Shown: positions 12,901 to 20,380 of the stretch, in pieces
How the letters are laid out: every line of letters starts with the position of its first letter
Position numbering within the stretch: the first letter of the stretch is position 1
IMG/VR virus record: IMGVR_UViG_3300046002_006485
Location: 1-29,982 of that record
DNA from: a virus
Length of the DNA stretch: 29,982 bases
Direction: 5' to 3' (one strand)
Notes under the pieces: model-generated
Databases searched by the model: none
What the model saw: only the letters and a program-made list of their open reading frames with translations
What the model was told of the DNA's origin: nothing
Translations under genes and position numbers: made by a program

Positions 12901-15900
12901 GTAAGCATTTCTGAAGCTTCTTATGTAGATGGAATTGTGTTAACAGGACTTATATCTAAACTTGGACAAGTGTTTAATGAGTTAAAAAGTTTAGAAGATA
13001 CACTTGAAAGTCAAGAAGACATATTAAAACTGCAGGAATTAAAGCGTACGTTTAAAGAACAATTTAAGTTATCCGTAGAAGTTGCTACAGCTACTACTGA
13101 TAGTGGACTTGAGTTAGAACGTAAGTTCCAAGAGGCGTTCATAGCTTCTAAAGCTCCTAATGAAGCTACATTCCGTAAATCTTGGATGAAACGTAATCAC
13201 ATAGTAATGGGTCCAGATAAAATTATGGAACCTACTGTATTAAGTGCGTTTTCAGAAATGATTACTAAGATTGAAGACTTCTCAACCTTAAATCCTTCAT
13301 TTATTCCTTATCTCGAGACAGTTCTTAAGTTTATAACTGAGATAGTTTCTACTGAAGATGTGATGATAAATACTAATGCCGATACTCCAGTAGGTTATGA
13401 GGTTGTAAACAACAAGTATTCTTTATCTAAAGAATACCTAAACTATATCAAATATAACTTAGCTGCACTAGAAAGCTTAGAAGGTTCTCTACAAGAGGAG
13501 TTAAAAGCTGGGTTTGGAGGATTAATTTCTAAAAGTATTAAATCTCTCAAGTCTCTCAAAGCTAAGTACCTTAAGAACTCTGTCACAGAGACTATGTTAG
13601 ATGTTATTACGGACGAGAACAATAAGTATCGTATGACTACCCCAATTGCCTTTACTGCTCTTACAGACATCATTGATGATGATTTCTACAAACAGTTTCA
13701 ACAAGGTAAGGACTTAGATTTAACTAACTTAGAAGATGAGTTTCAAGCATTCGAAATGCTTACAGCTGGTGTTGTATTAACTGGTGCCTTTGCTAATGCA
13801 GCTAAATCATTTGGTTACTTAGCTACTGCTGGTGCGGAGGAAACTTTAAATAAAATTTATATTTCTATTGGAGAACTTCAACAAGAGTTATTGATGACTT
13901 CTGATGCTGATAAGAAAACTGCGCTTAATAAACAGATAGATAATTTACAGAAAGCTAAGGACGACTATTATAAAACTTTCGAGTTTAAAGAGTACCGTTC
14001 ACCGGTTCTAAATTATGATACTCGCTATCGCTTCAATATAAACGGAGAAGATACACTGTTTGATAGGATCGCTACTAAAGATGCTGAAGGCAAATACTTA
14101 GTTACTCAAGTTCTTGATACACTTACTAATGCTGCGATAGATAACTTGAAACTTGGTTATTTATATCGCGCTGGTATTAACCAGAACATAGGTAATGCAG
14201 TAGTAGGACTTGTTTCTACAGGTATGCCAATGGAAGCTATAATTGCGTTATTATATCAAGATGTATTCAAACCATTAACTAAATCTAAAGTTAAGAACGC
14301 TAGTACGTTTGTAGCTGATCTTTTAAAGAAGTACCCAGTAAGTACTAAGGTGTTGTCTCTCGAAGATCTGAAAAATAATATAACAACTCCTAATGATGAA
14401 ATCACTGCAGCTGCGGTTCATCTTTTCGCTAAAGGCTTTAAGATTGGTGGGGATATGAGATCATTATCTACGTTCCTTAACATTGTTAAAGAGCAGGAAG
14501 TGTTTGTTCAGAATATCTTTAAGAACCAAGAGTTGCTAGAAGCTAAGATAGGTACATATAAAGATGGAGTACTTAAGTCTCGTCAAGACTTCTCATTCAT
14601 TATTCCTAACATGTTCAACTCTGCGGCACATTTAAAAGCTGCTTACGAAGTAAACACGGATCTGATTTCCTTTATTAAAGACAAGTGGTCACTCCACTCT
14701 GATCCTATGATACATATGTCTAAAGAAGTTTACAAAGCAGTAACGCTTAACTCTGCAGATGAAACTGGAGAAGAGTATGTTAAAATTCGCCGTGCATTCT
14801 CTAATTACCTGCTAGCTTCTGACCCGTTAATCAAGTCGAGGCTTTCCTTAGTAACTCCTAAAGCAGTTACTCTTTCTGATGGAGGTTCATATGTACTTTC
14901 TAAACAAAGAACATTTAATGATGAAGTTGCTACGTTTATTCAGAAGTTACAAGCTTATGACAGAACTCACCCATTAGGTGAACGTAACGAATTCTTAAAC
15001 ACGCTTTCTATACAGTTTAATGATCAGAAAGTTCGTACACTTAGTTTTAGAGCAGGTATAGGTATTCAACCAGAAGATATTGCTAAACTTGCATTAGGTT
15101 TTAAACAACTTAACCAGTATACAATCATCAATGGTGAAGTTACAAGATCCTTAGTTCTTGATTCGTCTAAGGTATCTCCAATACAACGAGATCTTTTAGT
15201 TTACGCGTTACTTAACCTAGGACTTGATAACTCATCTTCTTCTTACGCAGCGTATATTCCATCTACAATGTTTAAAAACGTTATAGATAGATATGTAACT
15301 AAGTTGACAAACGCTTCTGAAGGTGTTACAGGTGCGCAGCTTAATCACTTTGCGTTGTTTAACGTAATTACAAATGCAAATAGGCTACCTAAGATCTATT
15401 ACGATAGATCTGCTTCGTTCATTCCATATGATCCAGTTACACAGGCTAAAGCTATAGATGCTGGTTATGAAATAATAACATTACCTAACACGGATACTCG
15501 TATTAAGGTGTTCTTTGATAAAAGGTTTACTCCTGAGAAGAACGATAAAGGAGAAGCCAAAGCTTTCCCACCTTACATTAAGGATACATACAAGCAAAAA
15601 ACTACTGTGTTTAAGCTTGTTCTTTTTACCCCAGATTACGGGTATTACCAGAAAGTGGGAAATATAAATGATGTTTATTATACAGAAACTCCTGATAACT
15701 ACAATATAGCAACAAACTTTACTCCTACAGAACTTACTGTTCATACAGTTCAAGAGTCTCCAACTACTGCACTTACTTACTCTAAATTAATTAACGGAGT
15801 TAAAAAGGATGATATAATTTTTATAACTCCTAGTTATAACTATGATCGCTCATTACGTAGGAAAGTACAAGTAGGAAGCGTTACTAAGAACCCAACAGGT

Positions 15901-16077
15901 TCAGGTATTATCATAAAGTTTCAAGACATCTCCGATACAGCAGTATTATCTGATTGGGATGAAGACGGAGTACCTAAGTCAGTAGATAACGTGTTAAGAG
16001 CCTTCGGTTTAAGTCTTGAGGAATTTTCACAATACAGTCCAGAAGAGCAACAAAAATTATTAGATTGCAATGGCTAA
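943..16077 (+). CDS. Giant crAss-like virion protein: SF1 helicase, zincin peptidase and virion RNA polymerase in one chain
   Basis: A single uninterrupted 5044-codon gene. Seen in order: two Gly/Ala-rich, membrane-like segments (about residues 150-172 and 407-455) in an N-terminal part that resembles ejected phage proteins; charged coiled-coil stretches (about 640-900); an SF1 helicase with Walker A GIGGSGKT 1247-1254, Walker B IDEV 1316-1319, GDPSQL 1343-1348, TSYRTN 1370-1375 and YTAYSRTK 1489-1496; a zincin motif HEGLH 2286-2290 with a candidate third ligand E2359 in FEFVA; and the polymerase loop GSDFDVDS with Asp 3973, 3975 and 3977, preceded by RIPSTELHS. The loop matches the DFDID of the phi14:2 virion RNA polymerase (gp66, about 2180 aa) and YonO-like two-barrel polymerases, whose aspartates bind catalytic Mg. 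In relatives the enzyme is packaged, injected and transcribes early genes. This chain is more than twice that length. The peptidase might cut the chain, which is inference. The ATG follows the previous stop by one base, and the end overlaps the next gene by 8 bases. Confidence 0.92.
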   Translation: MPEVVKGKSLAELGVPKLTRIDLRRDVTVPLAANSNSYDRNYRPDYNQEENRAENQSFWDAAGSGLLSRSLSIIPKVVGGFGSVLSIPKAIADQDLSPLWDNSITKWGQEADEKLRDVLPTYSSAQYNDSGWIGKMGTAKFWTTDLADGIAYVASAYVPGAVIGKVGGAVGTGARALTIGSKFGALDESLVAATKAFGQLEGAVPVSRLADAGLQAVDDAILKGFARPVAKTILGTRDLVKNTAEFLKSVAPTGQQIKLATSTGYNTVAEAAAEAYGTRKDVYEILIEKGVDEETAKFQAGQAAARVFKTNVGALIVPNFIENTFLHGAWSSSQKSLRSKIWAKGGAKAVEEAAVKAKLWSKAGTGILSEGFWEENIQTSMQQYEKNLAKGRLDDEDDYIDQIISNMGSNILGFAKSFVPGAELTADEIEGSVAIGLGATIGGLSGVYGAMLDKKQEKGMRTEELARRADLFGGSFSKAAHVAFRENANSINKISKAEPTKTIKLGDQDHEITNYELDEDGNTIVDPEAVTQVTTNQLREKRFWDAQTVAAFNNDPVMAEMNKHTAMASHVYTLMNKGYSKEEIGSYFDSLEEGANADLSALGIESDIKANIALGKSLATTFENISSTTSSKAKEMADGQFDLWVKKNLFYSATKRKALESARSKATTDGAKEVIDNMLKDLDGLDTELTSKRAELKKTFKELYLDVEAARNEAKALGKKANKTPEDIARLNELAYSLSQNAYANGPFDTTETRLARAPIGKKASLETAAANNLIRIEDIKTKLAAGAPATSLMGMYKGLPYSNDETRALKVTLDNKLAEESAKLSEVAANFEANVNELDALQDHINDEDPMMLSEIMEPEAIEAFGLRDMPWTSAAYNNSSLLIQGKIAEHTRALENIAARQSTINRFMDGEYDPQLDESATVLKDYKALDAEDQDAFVNELFYKEKILLPTKAYIAEFREELIEDETAYEAVHSNLLAAKAYFTAHEDTKKLAQINAFLDVLENKIFPALIKNVNQRSEKHREVNNALTAHLVRAIFTPKMSKLFESVIGAEKMAKIKEELNEGENDVLPFDGVLSIVSTFRNLSTAEQEHEFLDSLKEIKFSKDFEAFGLKPARVKELDTYSLTGPIAVIDNLIRDHYGDDVPPYITKFSNDYDFNYLAKVAKPVDDKFALKIKDYYEQALALGLITKLMGSNLDYVKFVALKEKLAQPPSLQQNIVLTQGMLFLTNPPLTVSHAGDNVLLSKGIGGSGKTFLLASSLYEMYKSLNPAAKVYAFSKTKLTSENINNAIFGDKTKGSFEAFMAADISPYDYIVIDEVYTFSKEELDAITAKIKSKRIIALGDPSQLKAEAESSLDKSLRAYNTIPLTTSYRTNVGYIASFMSKYQLNAKEVQSPIATASEELSSITDTSAVFGVIGAKDTEFQKLLSTPTTRSRVVLVSSQEDKAKYSGVTVLTVAEAQGYQWDEVFVDINELDLPAEPFEMNKVYYTAYSRTKSLLVTTSPSVVNGAPNTDMSSTITNSVEELTKTKDYFNSNINSAKNLQNILAGVTIISPSALTEVTATEEDVETNSSEDVAITSESFAAIDPADVVLPTPELQEGEAFLINPTNYAFSRGNVPTSGIGHIIPLSRNGVNFYQVVMKGNEGKYYRVAVLSEEEAKTIPLKGMPVLNEAALTEVIPDISLISAGEIEITRADALSISYIPGAFETAQPAYDNGATSLIEDVIIKFYTSYYGTHPSGLEFIQSLNPEERWVNKNADGTYTVNWKAIQRTVKDPSGNDVIVSDINLKIFDKHKNKPPKELAHVTPAPGFPYLIFSNLKRVGREGIVTASEKPFVIPLNSSPLDASSVSNLIEFTRAAEVLEQELGIPLGSEEFGDTVRSASEHYEVDIDTHTGENTYGIKKKSTAPPISSAMDQVVRGVFGGTRRMVTFETEDEAVEYLNENGTTIEGTDYFKVNGDVIVAITETKNKRFRLEASTDATNREENTIPYKQLQMREGMGPAQHEFNNLAKANSNVNGEQLRRNLMKWDPVQKKNVKQSGMYRAGSLLTNYETDEKTGDSFVKEFVDYDRLYANPDVIALLGEGVQFTDQDKLSDLRTALQRAYQDRGSDAATARGQAENVIFFFTSAETTLPFLQAIVNPILEEGANGNLNTPLKMSEISRTNLAKDHKTVSQQLSSSFIKVNPTTVTYKLTDAIVVGPEVEKGKTYGAKELFSEMKVVGELERIRLLVETALPEQAKVYESLKGIYLNGEYRKDLAMTALDENGVFSISVGLPVGKIESHLMLHEGLHAVTKASLMKGKKDRLSKKDTPEALLYQRIAALKKRFDGAVKGKINPDTGSKYKLTEVYETTPSELDIFEFVASLSNPKFRELAKSIEVLPKSKDSILKRLLQTILDYLADILGLDANVYDATLAVLENFYGDTKAQFLRPAPPVVVTRSVTEVKAETLGRLNKQLNDADEYEFDELAANVTSSFPMLERIPTYGETSNLKFRDSFLLLPEEEQLRILSSIGTSSFAYVNQNVEQVYTHLGTIYTSKSMGLYLDTLLAGKELTKEQINLIKSIIFLDASNPTTKLIPNILKAVTNDRDALYDILFTQVFNNKDKSEFLIKTNSTTNREAFTKMMTLPEFNKLFEALGYLVMPEIALAIQKVEDRSAARYIVAKNLVLNTVSANMAKTTEVMKIRNELFAELKTNLSNPAYVFPNGLTRSGSAKAIKALYAELGTANSNRKVEILYNELPALEDMLAGIDSLTSSNTKTNTLVLKDIIKDIYPNTNFDENAIGRVNLELAELGEEEFYSGDTELKESSGILEYLKLYNKSYETTLSESMKDFLSFVQVGNRYLSSALVYIKTMQLASTLDWTQSLSSTKNSISAQLLKLKSDSGLSGLDLAIIDNLYNNIILATNNSFVDGVTIPTNLHITAVNSIAGVNAYIAYEADGIKTLAELEKLPTSGKQMTSNSLFLFLKAKNNALTIAQFNKMLHKADAINVLRGVHNTMASMKETDLFISTRTSAEGNTFRMVKSRSSDVSVTIKEFISNELYERFGNGTLKSLHTLYYDHKFVSEGKPTTIRAALSSNPKAKKVAIRYFYKMLNLPANNLTIKDEEVAELAEKIKGLLSHTAKVTSDIVTSEDDTVKVFNFPEWLESVDGYISEINKPMARSDEFIRNPSVLDLNGNKFYKYHESSFMYDVLNNIIDIDSSLINSQSTKNSKFRVVPDHLLTDLHKHNIFIQSPKRAANRIYAVGEYAGAKNKDNGSSTEYLRENKFFFFQRKFITGFVDGIRQYGNSYHQFSFVPSDSPKHPLVRLGLLSMDKTKYGIAEMFDSLKAKANLLERGIIDIEKYEKSLSSNLFANFKVGLKVSTEFPNWREIPSDELAARAYDYLKKEALTYLENNIKELEPSFDKRMIATMLSLRNAEKEKNLFSGEFNELLDTIQYDFTKGEEIINFKSSDKGNINLILPLFTLFYLNNTVNSYHLNQLYLGDYSAFPSVDMIIKRFAGTKAPGIRGLVDPIIGMKETYKLAILADTVVGLETTRAKFAELFFGGVVPENEKEEFENFMTFFGDEFESTDAQGFMTPARLADLSKGFEKSWTLGNVHKPVYFGIDPHTFNDKDGNPVMSTSIARYVKNSTVVLTDELCAKFKYLARLREVMESQGNDEAVFRSAVKVGLPILYSEEGVPLKYPTMANIMKKVAGKDTDLSSLEGIGAVGMLSDFADAYDSAPVLPSLTLSNHNYRLQFNATTDVEKDVSVYSQLMYFLNVYGDKLKNPAYENTQVAARQVYDLIAELINDGKKEFFDTLTKEGLNKYLAKNLGGSGSERALDLIYNGVNHNHPILEKKGIIALASGLGKSTTKIKFKGGKLVLQTAEGVSWDTGTDIVATNKTNLDALTYKYEEVNGRKMLVAEVVVPAELLTTEQRVALKNGQSIYTMPDGMAFRIPSTELHSAIAFRIVDTYPGGKTNVIIAPKELVPIHGSDFDVDSLFVIMRETVSISEASYVDGIVLTGLISKLGQVFNELKSLEDTLESQEDILKLQELKRTFKEQFKLSVEVATATTDSGLELERKFQEAFIASKAPNEATFRKSWMKRNHIVMGPDKIMEPTVLSAFSEMITKIEDFSTLNPSFIPYLETVLKFITEIVSTEDVMINTNADTPVGYEVVNNKYSLSKEYLNYIKYNLAALESLEGSLQEELKAGFGGLISKSIKSLKSLKAKYLKNSVTETMLDVITDENNKYRMTTPIAFTALTDIIDDDFYKQFQQGKDLDLTNLEDEFQAFEMLTAGVVLTGAFANAAKSFGYLATAGAEETLNKIYISIGELQQELLMTSDADKKTALNKQIDNLQKAKDDYYKTFEFKEYRSPVLNYDTRYRFNINGEDTLFDRIATKDAEGKYLVTQVLDTLTNAAIDNLKLGYLYRAGINQNIGNAVVGLVSTGMPMEAIIALLYQDVFKPLTKSKVKNASTFVADLLKKYPVSTKVLSLEDLKNNITTPNDEITAAAVHLFAKGFKIGGDMRSLSTFLNIVKEQEVFVQNIFKNQELLEAKIGTYKDGVLKSRQDFSFIIPNMFNSAAHLKAAYEVNTDLISFIKDKWSLHSDPMIHMSKEVYKAVTLNSADETGEEYVKIRRAFSNYLLASDPLIKSRLSLVTPKAVTLSDGGSYVLSKQRTFNDEVATFIQKLQAYDRTHPLGERNEFLNTLSIQFNDQKVRTLSFRAGIGIQPEDIAKLALGFKQLNQYTIINGEVTRSLVLDSSKVSPIQRDLLVYALLNLGLDNSSSSYAAYIPSTMFKNVIDRYVTKLTNASEGVTGAQLNHFALFNVITNANRLPKIYYDRSASFIPYDPVTQAKAIDAGYEIITLPNTDTRIKVFFDKRFTPEKNDKGEAKAFPPYIKDTYKQKTTVFKLVLFTPDYGYYQKVGNINDVYYTETPDNYNIATNFTPTELTVHTVQESPTTALTYSKLINGVKKDDIIFITPSYNYDRSLRRKVQVGSVTKNPTGSGIIIKFQDISDTAVLSDWDEDGVPKSVDNVLRAFGLSLEEFSQYSPEEQQKLLDCNG

Positions 16078-19000
16078 ATGCGTAAATATTAATAATCCGG
16101 AGTTTAAGGCCCTCCAAGAACAAACTGGCCTTTCAGTACCATTGTTATCTGCTAAGGTTGCTATCTGGCAGGATAAGAATAATGCGGATCATTTTCCAAA
16201 TGCGAATGAGATAGTAGGGGCTTCGGCCCCCTCAATTTCAGGAGTTGATATAGCCTTTAGAAAATATCCACAGTTAAGTACTGTTGGTAACCAGCAAGAA
16301 TATGCAGCTTACTTAAATTCTATTTTCCCTAAATCAGCGATTAAAGATATTGTTTATCATGCTGGGCAAATTAATACGCAATTTCCAGAATACATGGATG
16401 TTCGTAATGGAGAATTAGAAAGTCTCAGATTACAAAAACAACAAGGTACTTTAGAAGGATTCGATCTGCAAAGATTACAAAGTCTGGAAGAATATTTAAA
16501 GCAACCTAAGAAGTTTGACAAGAGTGCTATAGGTTTGTCTGGGTATTCAGGACTATACCCTTCAGGAGCTGGTTTTTATTTTGGTCTTGGTTATGAAAGT
16601 ACTGTTAGTGAATATGGAGAACCTGGGCTATTCTTAGTGAATATAAAGAACCTTCTCACTTCTAAGTCTAATGATTTTCCTGCTATTATGGACGATTTCA
16701 GAGAGCAGAGATCTAAACACATACTCCCATCATTAGGTAAGGATCAAGGATATGATGGTGTATACAATGATGAGTACGATGAGATTGCAGTACATGAACC
16801 AGAGCAGGTACATTTTATTGGCACTCCTGAAGATGTAAAAGCATTCAGAGATTTCCTTACTCTTAAGTACCCCGTTTCTCCCTCTTACTCTGTGTTGTCT
16901 AATGCAGTTAAAGATGAGATTAAACAGGTGTATACAATGGATGGTGAAGAATACCAGACAGTGACTAATGAGTTTATGCCTGCTATGCAACATAAACCAT
17001 TTACTCTTGTGGATACTTTCGGAACTCGTCAAGCTGATAACTTTTGGAAAGATACTGACAAGACTGAAAAGAAGAAGTTCTCTCAGTTCGTTACTGCAGT
17101 AGATTATGAAACATATAAACGATTAGTAGATGAGACCTATGAGATAGGTAAGTACAAAGGAATAATCTTTCACAAAATTATTTCTAACTTTATTTCTGGT
17201 GATAACACGGGTTTATCTGAGATGTATTCGGTATCAGGTATTGCGCCTAAAGAATTTGATTGGTTAGATGCTGAAGCAATAAAGCGTATTATTGGTCGAA
17301 CAGGCACAAATGCATATAACGATAATCCTTCATTACGAACTGATAAGCTTATTGCGGAACCTTCTATGGTAAGTAAGATTATGAACGTAGGGGGAACACC
17401 TGACTTAGTAATAGATCATGGTGGAGATATTTTTAGTGTGTTCGATCTAAAAACAGGTAAGCATTTTGATAGAAACTTTGAACTTGATTTCTTTAAATAT
17501 GGAAGAGCTGGAGATGCTGATATCTTCGTAAACCCTCGTAACAAGGCTAAGCTTCAGATCATGCTATACGCTATGATGATTAAGCTGAACAATCCTAAAG
17601 CGCGATTTAAGAATTTGGAAGTGGTGCACGTAACTAATCGTTACAATATAGATGAGATAGACTCTGCACGATTCATCAACACACCCGCTTACCTTAAGAT
17701 GATTAAGTCGTATTTACAGGCTGAGCGTCCTTCTACTTACAAAGCTATGTTAGAAGCTTCCCCTTCTATATTTGATACAGCCACATATAACTATGTCTCT
17801 GCTAACAAGTATGGTAACAAGGAAGCTGGAGAAGTGCTTAAACTTAAGATGTTAGAACTTCAATCTTTAGTTATGTTTGATACTAATCTATATAAGAACA
17901 TAACAGTAGGTAAGCACTCAGGTAAGGAGAGATATGTGCAGATAGCTGAGCTTATTAAAGAGATTAACGAGTTAAAGAGAGATCCTGAAATGGATCTCAA
18001 GTCTTGGGATACTGATATGGGTTGGATGGATCGTTGGATGGGAACTAATACAGCTTCTACTAATCCTTATATCAAGGCTTATTACTCGATACTTTCTGAA
18101 AAGAAACAGCATGCGAGGACAGCGCATGGTAAGTGGAGAGCTGCTTTTGATGATGTACTGAACCCGCTAATAGAAGAGCGTACAGGTAAGCCGTACTCTA
18201 AAGTAATAGGTGGAATAGATCGCACAAAGCTTTTCGAATGGGCATATAAAGGAACTCGGTTATATCATGCTGATGACTCTGAGTTTAAGAGTTTTTCTCA
18301 GGCGCAACAGAACTTTTTAAACTTTGTAAACAACTCTGTTGAGATGTTCTTTAACGACAAGTTAGCTAACTATGAGAATATTCCTAAAGGCAACACTGCA
18401 CTAGCTAATCGAGTAGTTACATTTACAGAGCGCGCTGGCCGCAAACTTAATGTGACCAACCTTGACCTGTTTAATGGTAAGTACTCCAACTCTTCTCGTC
18501 CTGAGTTTGCTTACTATAAAGGATTCTTTCCTAAGTATGCTCCTCAGTTATATGATGTAGCTAGAAGGTACAGCACTTTCTCTAAAGAAACGTTAAAGTT
18601 TATCTACAATCGTACTTTCACGTATTACTACGAAATGGTGTTTGACAAGTGGGATGCTTCTCGTGAAGCTATTCCTATGAAGTATTTAGATAATGATCAT
18701 ATCATGGATCAACAAGCCTACACACTGAACCTTGAGCTTTCGTTAGATAACTTTGTAAAACAGAACTTTTACAAGCTTCATATGGATGAGGTTTATGCTT
18801 ATGGGTTAGGTCTTAAGTTATATCTTGACTTTAATAAGCGAATGGAAAATGGTGCAGAAAAGCCAAGACTTGAAGCATATATAGAAGACTCAGTTAATCT
18901 TCATATTTTAGGTAAGAAATCTACAGGAATTGATTTTAGTGGCCGTTCGTTTGGCAAAGTAACAGAAGAAGGTTATAAACAGTTTAGTGGAGTTAAGTTT

Positions 19001-20380
19001 CTTCGTTCAGTTAAATCTTATTTTAGTGGAGTTACTATGTGGTTAAAACCTGTTTCAGGTTCTGTAAACGCTGTGTTTGCTAATCTTGTAACTCTTAAAG
19101 AAGCAGCTCGTAACTCTTTTGGTTCTAAGGTAGGCAATGCGTCTTTTGGTCTTTCTCATCTTCGAGAAGGATATGCTGAAGCAATTGGCATGTTTGGTCG
19201 AGATGCATTTACAGGTAACTTTCGCACCACTAAAGGTTGGTTACTCATGGAACAATTTGGATATATGCCTGATAATGTGGATTGGTACTCATCTAAGAAT
19301 GAAATGTTGACAGCTAACAATAATTTATTCACTACTAAAACTTTAACACTTTTTCACTCTTTACCTGAAGAAGTACTTGCGACTTCTATGTTTATAGCGC
19401 AACTAAAAGCTATGAAAACTGTAGATAAGAATGGTAACGAGATCTCAATGTGGGATGCTTATGAAGTTGTAGATGGCAATATTACTTACCAAGGAGGATC
19501 TCGTGGGCAGCGTAGCACCTCTAATTTCTCAGACAAACCTTCGTATAAGGAAGTACTGGGCTTAGAAATAGAAGAAGTAAATGCTATGAAATTTCTTTAT
19601 GAGAAGATTCATGGAGGTTATAGGTTAGATGAAAGAGTAGCTGCTGAGTATTATATACTTGGTGAACTTATGATGCAGTTAAAACGTTATCTTCCTTCAA
19701 TACTTAAAAATGTTTGGGCATCGCGTGGAACGAGACAAGGAGAAGGCTTTTTTAAGAAGGAAGTTGATATCCACGGTAAGGAGATACTTAAGTGGGATGC
19801 ATCTATTGTAGAAGGCCGTTGGAGAATGTTGTTAGGTTTACTTTTTAATAGGTTAGCTATACAAAATTCTACTCCAGGAGATAAAGGTTCTAAAATACGT
19901 GAGTTCTTTGGTTTTCAGTTTGATGAGTCTTACGATTGGGATAAGCTTTCTGAGCAACAGAAAGAAGATCTTAAAGACTTTGCCATTACTTCAGCACTCT
20001 ACTTCTTTATGATACTTGCAGGTAAGAGTATGTGGGATGATGACGATAAAGACACTACTAAGAAAATGTTCTACCGGATCACTGATGATTTTGGTTCGTA
20101 TGTTTCTCCAATAGAGATTCTTAAGAATGCGATTAATCTTTCAGCTCCAGTTACAGCTAAGAAGTCAATTGCAATGTTAGATTCATCTTCTAAGTTTTTT
20201 TGGAGTGTGCTTATGTACACAGTTGGTATGGATGATAAAGCATTAACACGAGACGGTAATTTCCGAGGGAGTAAAGATCTTCAGAGAAGTATTCCTTTTA
20301 TTTCTGCATATCACGATTTATATTCTAAGATGGAAAATGATTCTTACTTTCAACAGTTTTTGGATGTGAGAACTTATTAA
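16070..20380 (+). CDS. Giant virion-module protein with putative ADP-ribosyltransferase and RecB-like PD-(D/E)XK nuclease domains
   Basis: 1436 codons, starting in an ATGGCTAA overlap with the polymerase gene and ending TAA just before the terminator. Residues about 90-260 read like the ART domain of phage polyvalent proteins: YHAG (H97), GAGFYFG (Y170), LFLVNIKNL, YDGVY, then DEIAVHEPEQV (E238), a plausible H-Y-E triad. Residues about 430-505 form a RecB/Cas4-type nuclease: GTPDLVID (D445), FDLKTGK (D459, K461) and QIMLY (Q496, Y500). The remaining 900 residues match nothing I know; they contain many aromatic and basic residues and an acidic run DDDDKD near 1325. Position after the virion polymerase suggests a co-packaged cargo protein that could act on host DNA or proteins early in infection; that role is inferred. 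Function of the ART domain is less certain than the nuclease. Confidence 0.88.
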   Translation: MAKCVNINNPEFKALQEQTGLSVPLLSAKVAIWQDKNNADHFPNANEIVGASAPSISGVDIAFRKYPQLSTVGNQQEYAAYLNSIFPKSAIKDIVYHAGQINTQFPEYMDVRNGELESLRLQKQQGTLEGFDLQRLQSLEEYLKQPKKFDKSAIGLSGYSGLYPSGAGFYFGLGYESTVSEYGEPGLFLVNIKNLLTSKSNDFPAIMDDFREQRSKHILPSLGKDQGYDGVYNDEYDEIAVHEPEQVHFIGTPEDVKAFRDFLTLKYPVSPSYSVLSNAVKDEIKQVYTMDGEEYQTVTNEFMPAMQHKPFTLVDTFGTRQADNFWKDTDKTEKKKFSQFVTAVDYETYKRLVDETYEIGKYKGIIFHKIISNFISGDNTGLSEMYSVSGIAPKEFDWLDAEAIKRIIGRTGTNAYNDNPSLRTDKLIAEPSMVSKIMNVGGTPDLVIDHGGDIFSVFDLKTGKHFDRNFELDFFKYGRAGDADIFVNPRNKAKLQIMLYAMMIKLNNPKARFKNLEVVHVTNRYNIDEIDSARFINTPAYLKMIKSYLQAERPSTYKAMLEASPSIFDTATYNYVSANKYGNKEAGEVLKLKMLELQSLVMFDTNLYKNITVGKHSGKERYVQIAELIKEINELKRDPEMDLKSWDTDMGWMDRWMGTNTASTNPYIKAYYSILSEKKQHARTAHGKWRAAFDDVLNPLIEERTGKPYSKVIGGIDRTKLFEWAYKGTRLYHADDSEFKSFSQAQQNFLNFVNNSVEMFFNDKLANYENIPKGNTALANRVVTFTERAGRKLNVTNLDLFNGKYSNSSRPEFAYYKGFFPKYAPQLYDVARRYSTFSKETLKFIYNRTFTYYYEMVFDKWDASREAIPMKYLDNDHIMDQQAYTLNLELSLDNFVKQNFYKLHMDEVYAYGLGLKLYLDFNKRMENGAEKPRLEAYIEDSVNLHILGKKSTGIDFSGRSFGKVTEEGYKQFSGVKFLRSVKSYFSGVTMWLKPVSGSVNAVFANLVTLKEAARNSFGSKVGNASFGLSHLREGYAEAIGMFGRDAFTGNFRTTKGWLLMEQFGYMPDNVDWYSSKNEMLTANNNLFTTKTLTLFHSLPEEVLATSMFIAQLKAMKTVDKNGNEISMWDAYEVVDGNITYQGGSRGQRSTSNFSDKPSYKEVLGLEIEEVNAMKFLYEKIHGGYRLDERVAAEYYILGELMMQLKRYLPSILKNVWASRGTRQGEGFFKKEVDIHGKEILKWDASIVEGRWRMLLGLLFNRLAIQNSTPGDKGSKIREFFGFQFDESYDWDKLSEQQKEDLKDFAITSALYFFMILAGKSMWDDDDKDTTKKMFYRITDDFGSYVSPIEILKNAINLSAPVTAKKSIAMLDSSSKFFWSVLMYTVGMDDKALTRDGNFRGSKDLQRSIPFISAYHDLYSKMENDSYFQQFLDVRTY

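Noticed and set aside
943-16077. Giant frame as an assembly artefact or two fused genes
   Set aside because: Over 15 kb open with motifs of three enzyme classes in order in one frame and uniform composition; giant genes are a known trait of crAss-like phages.
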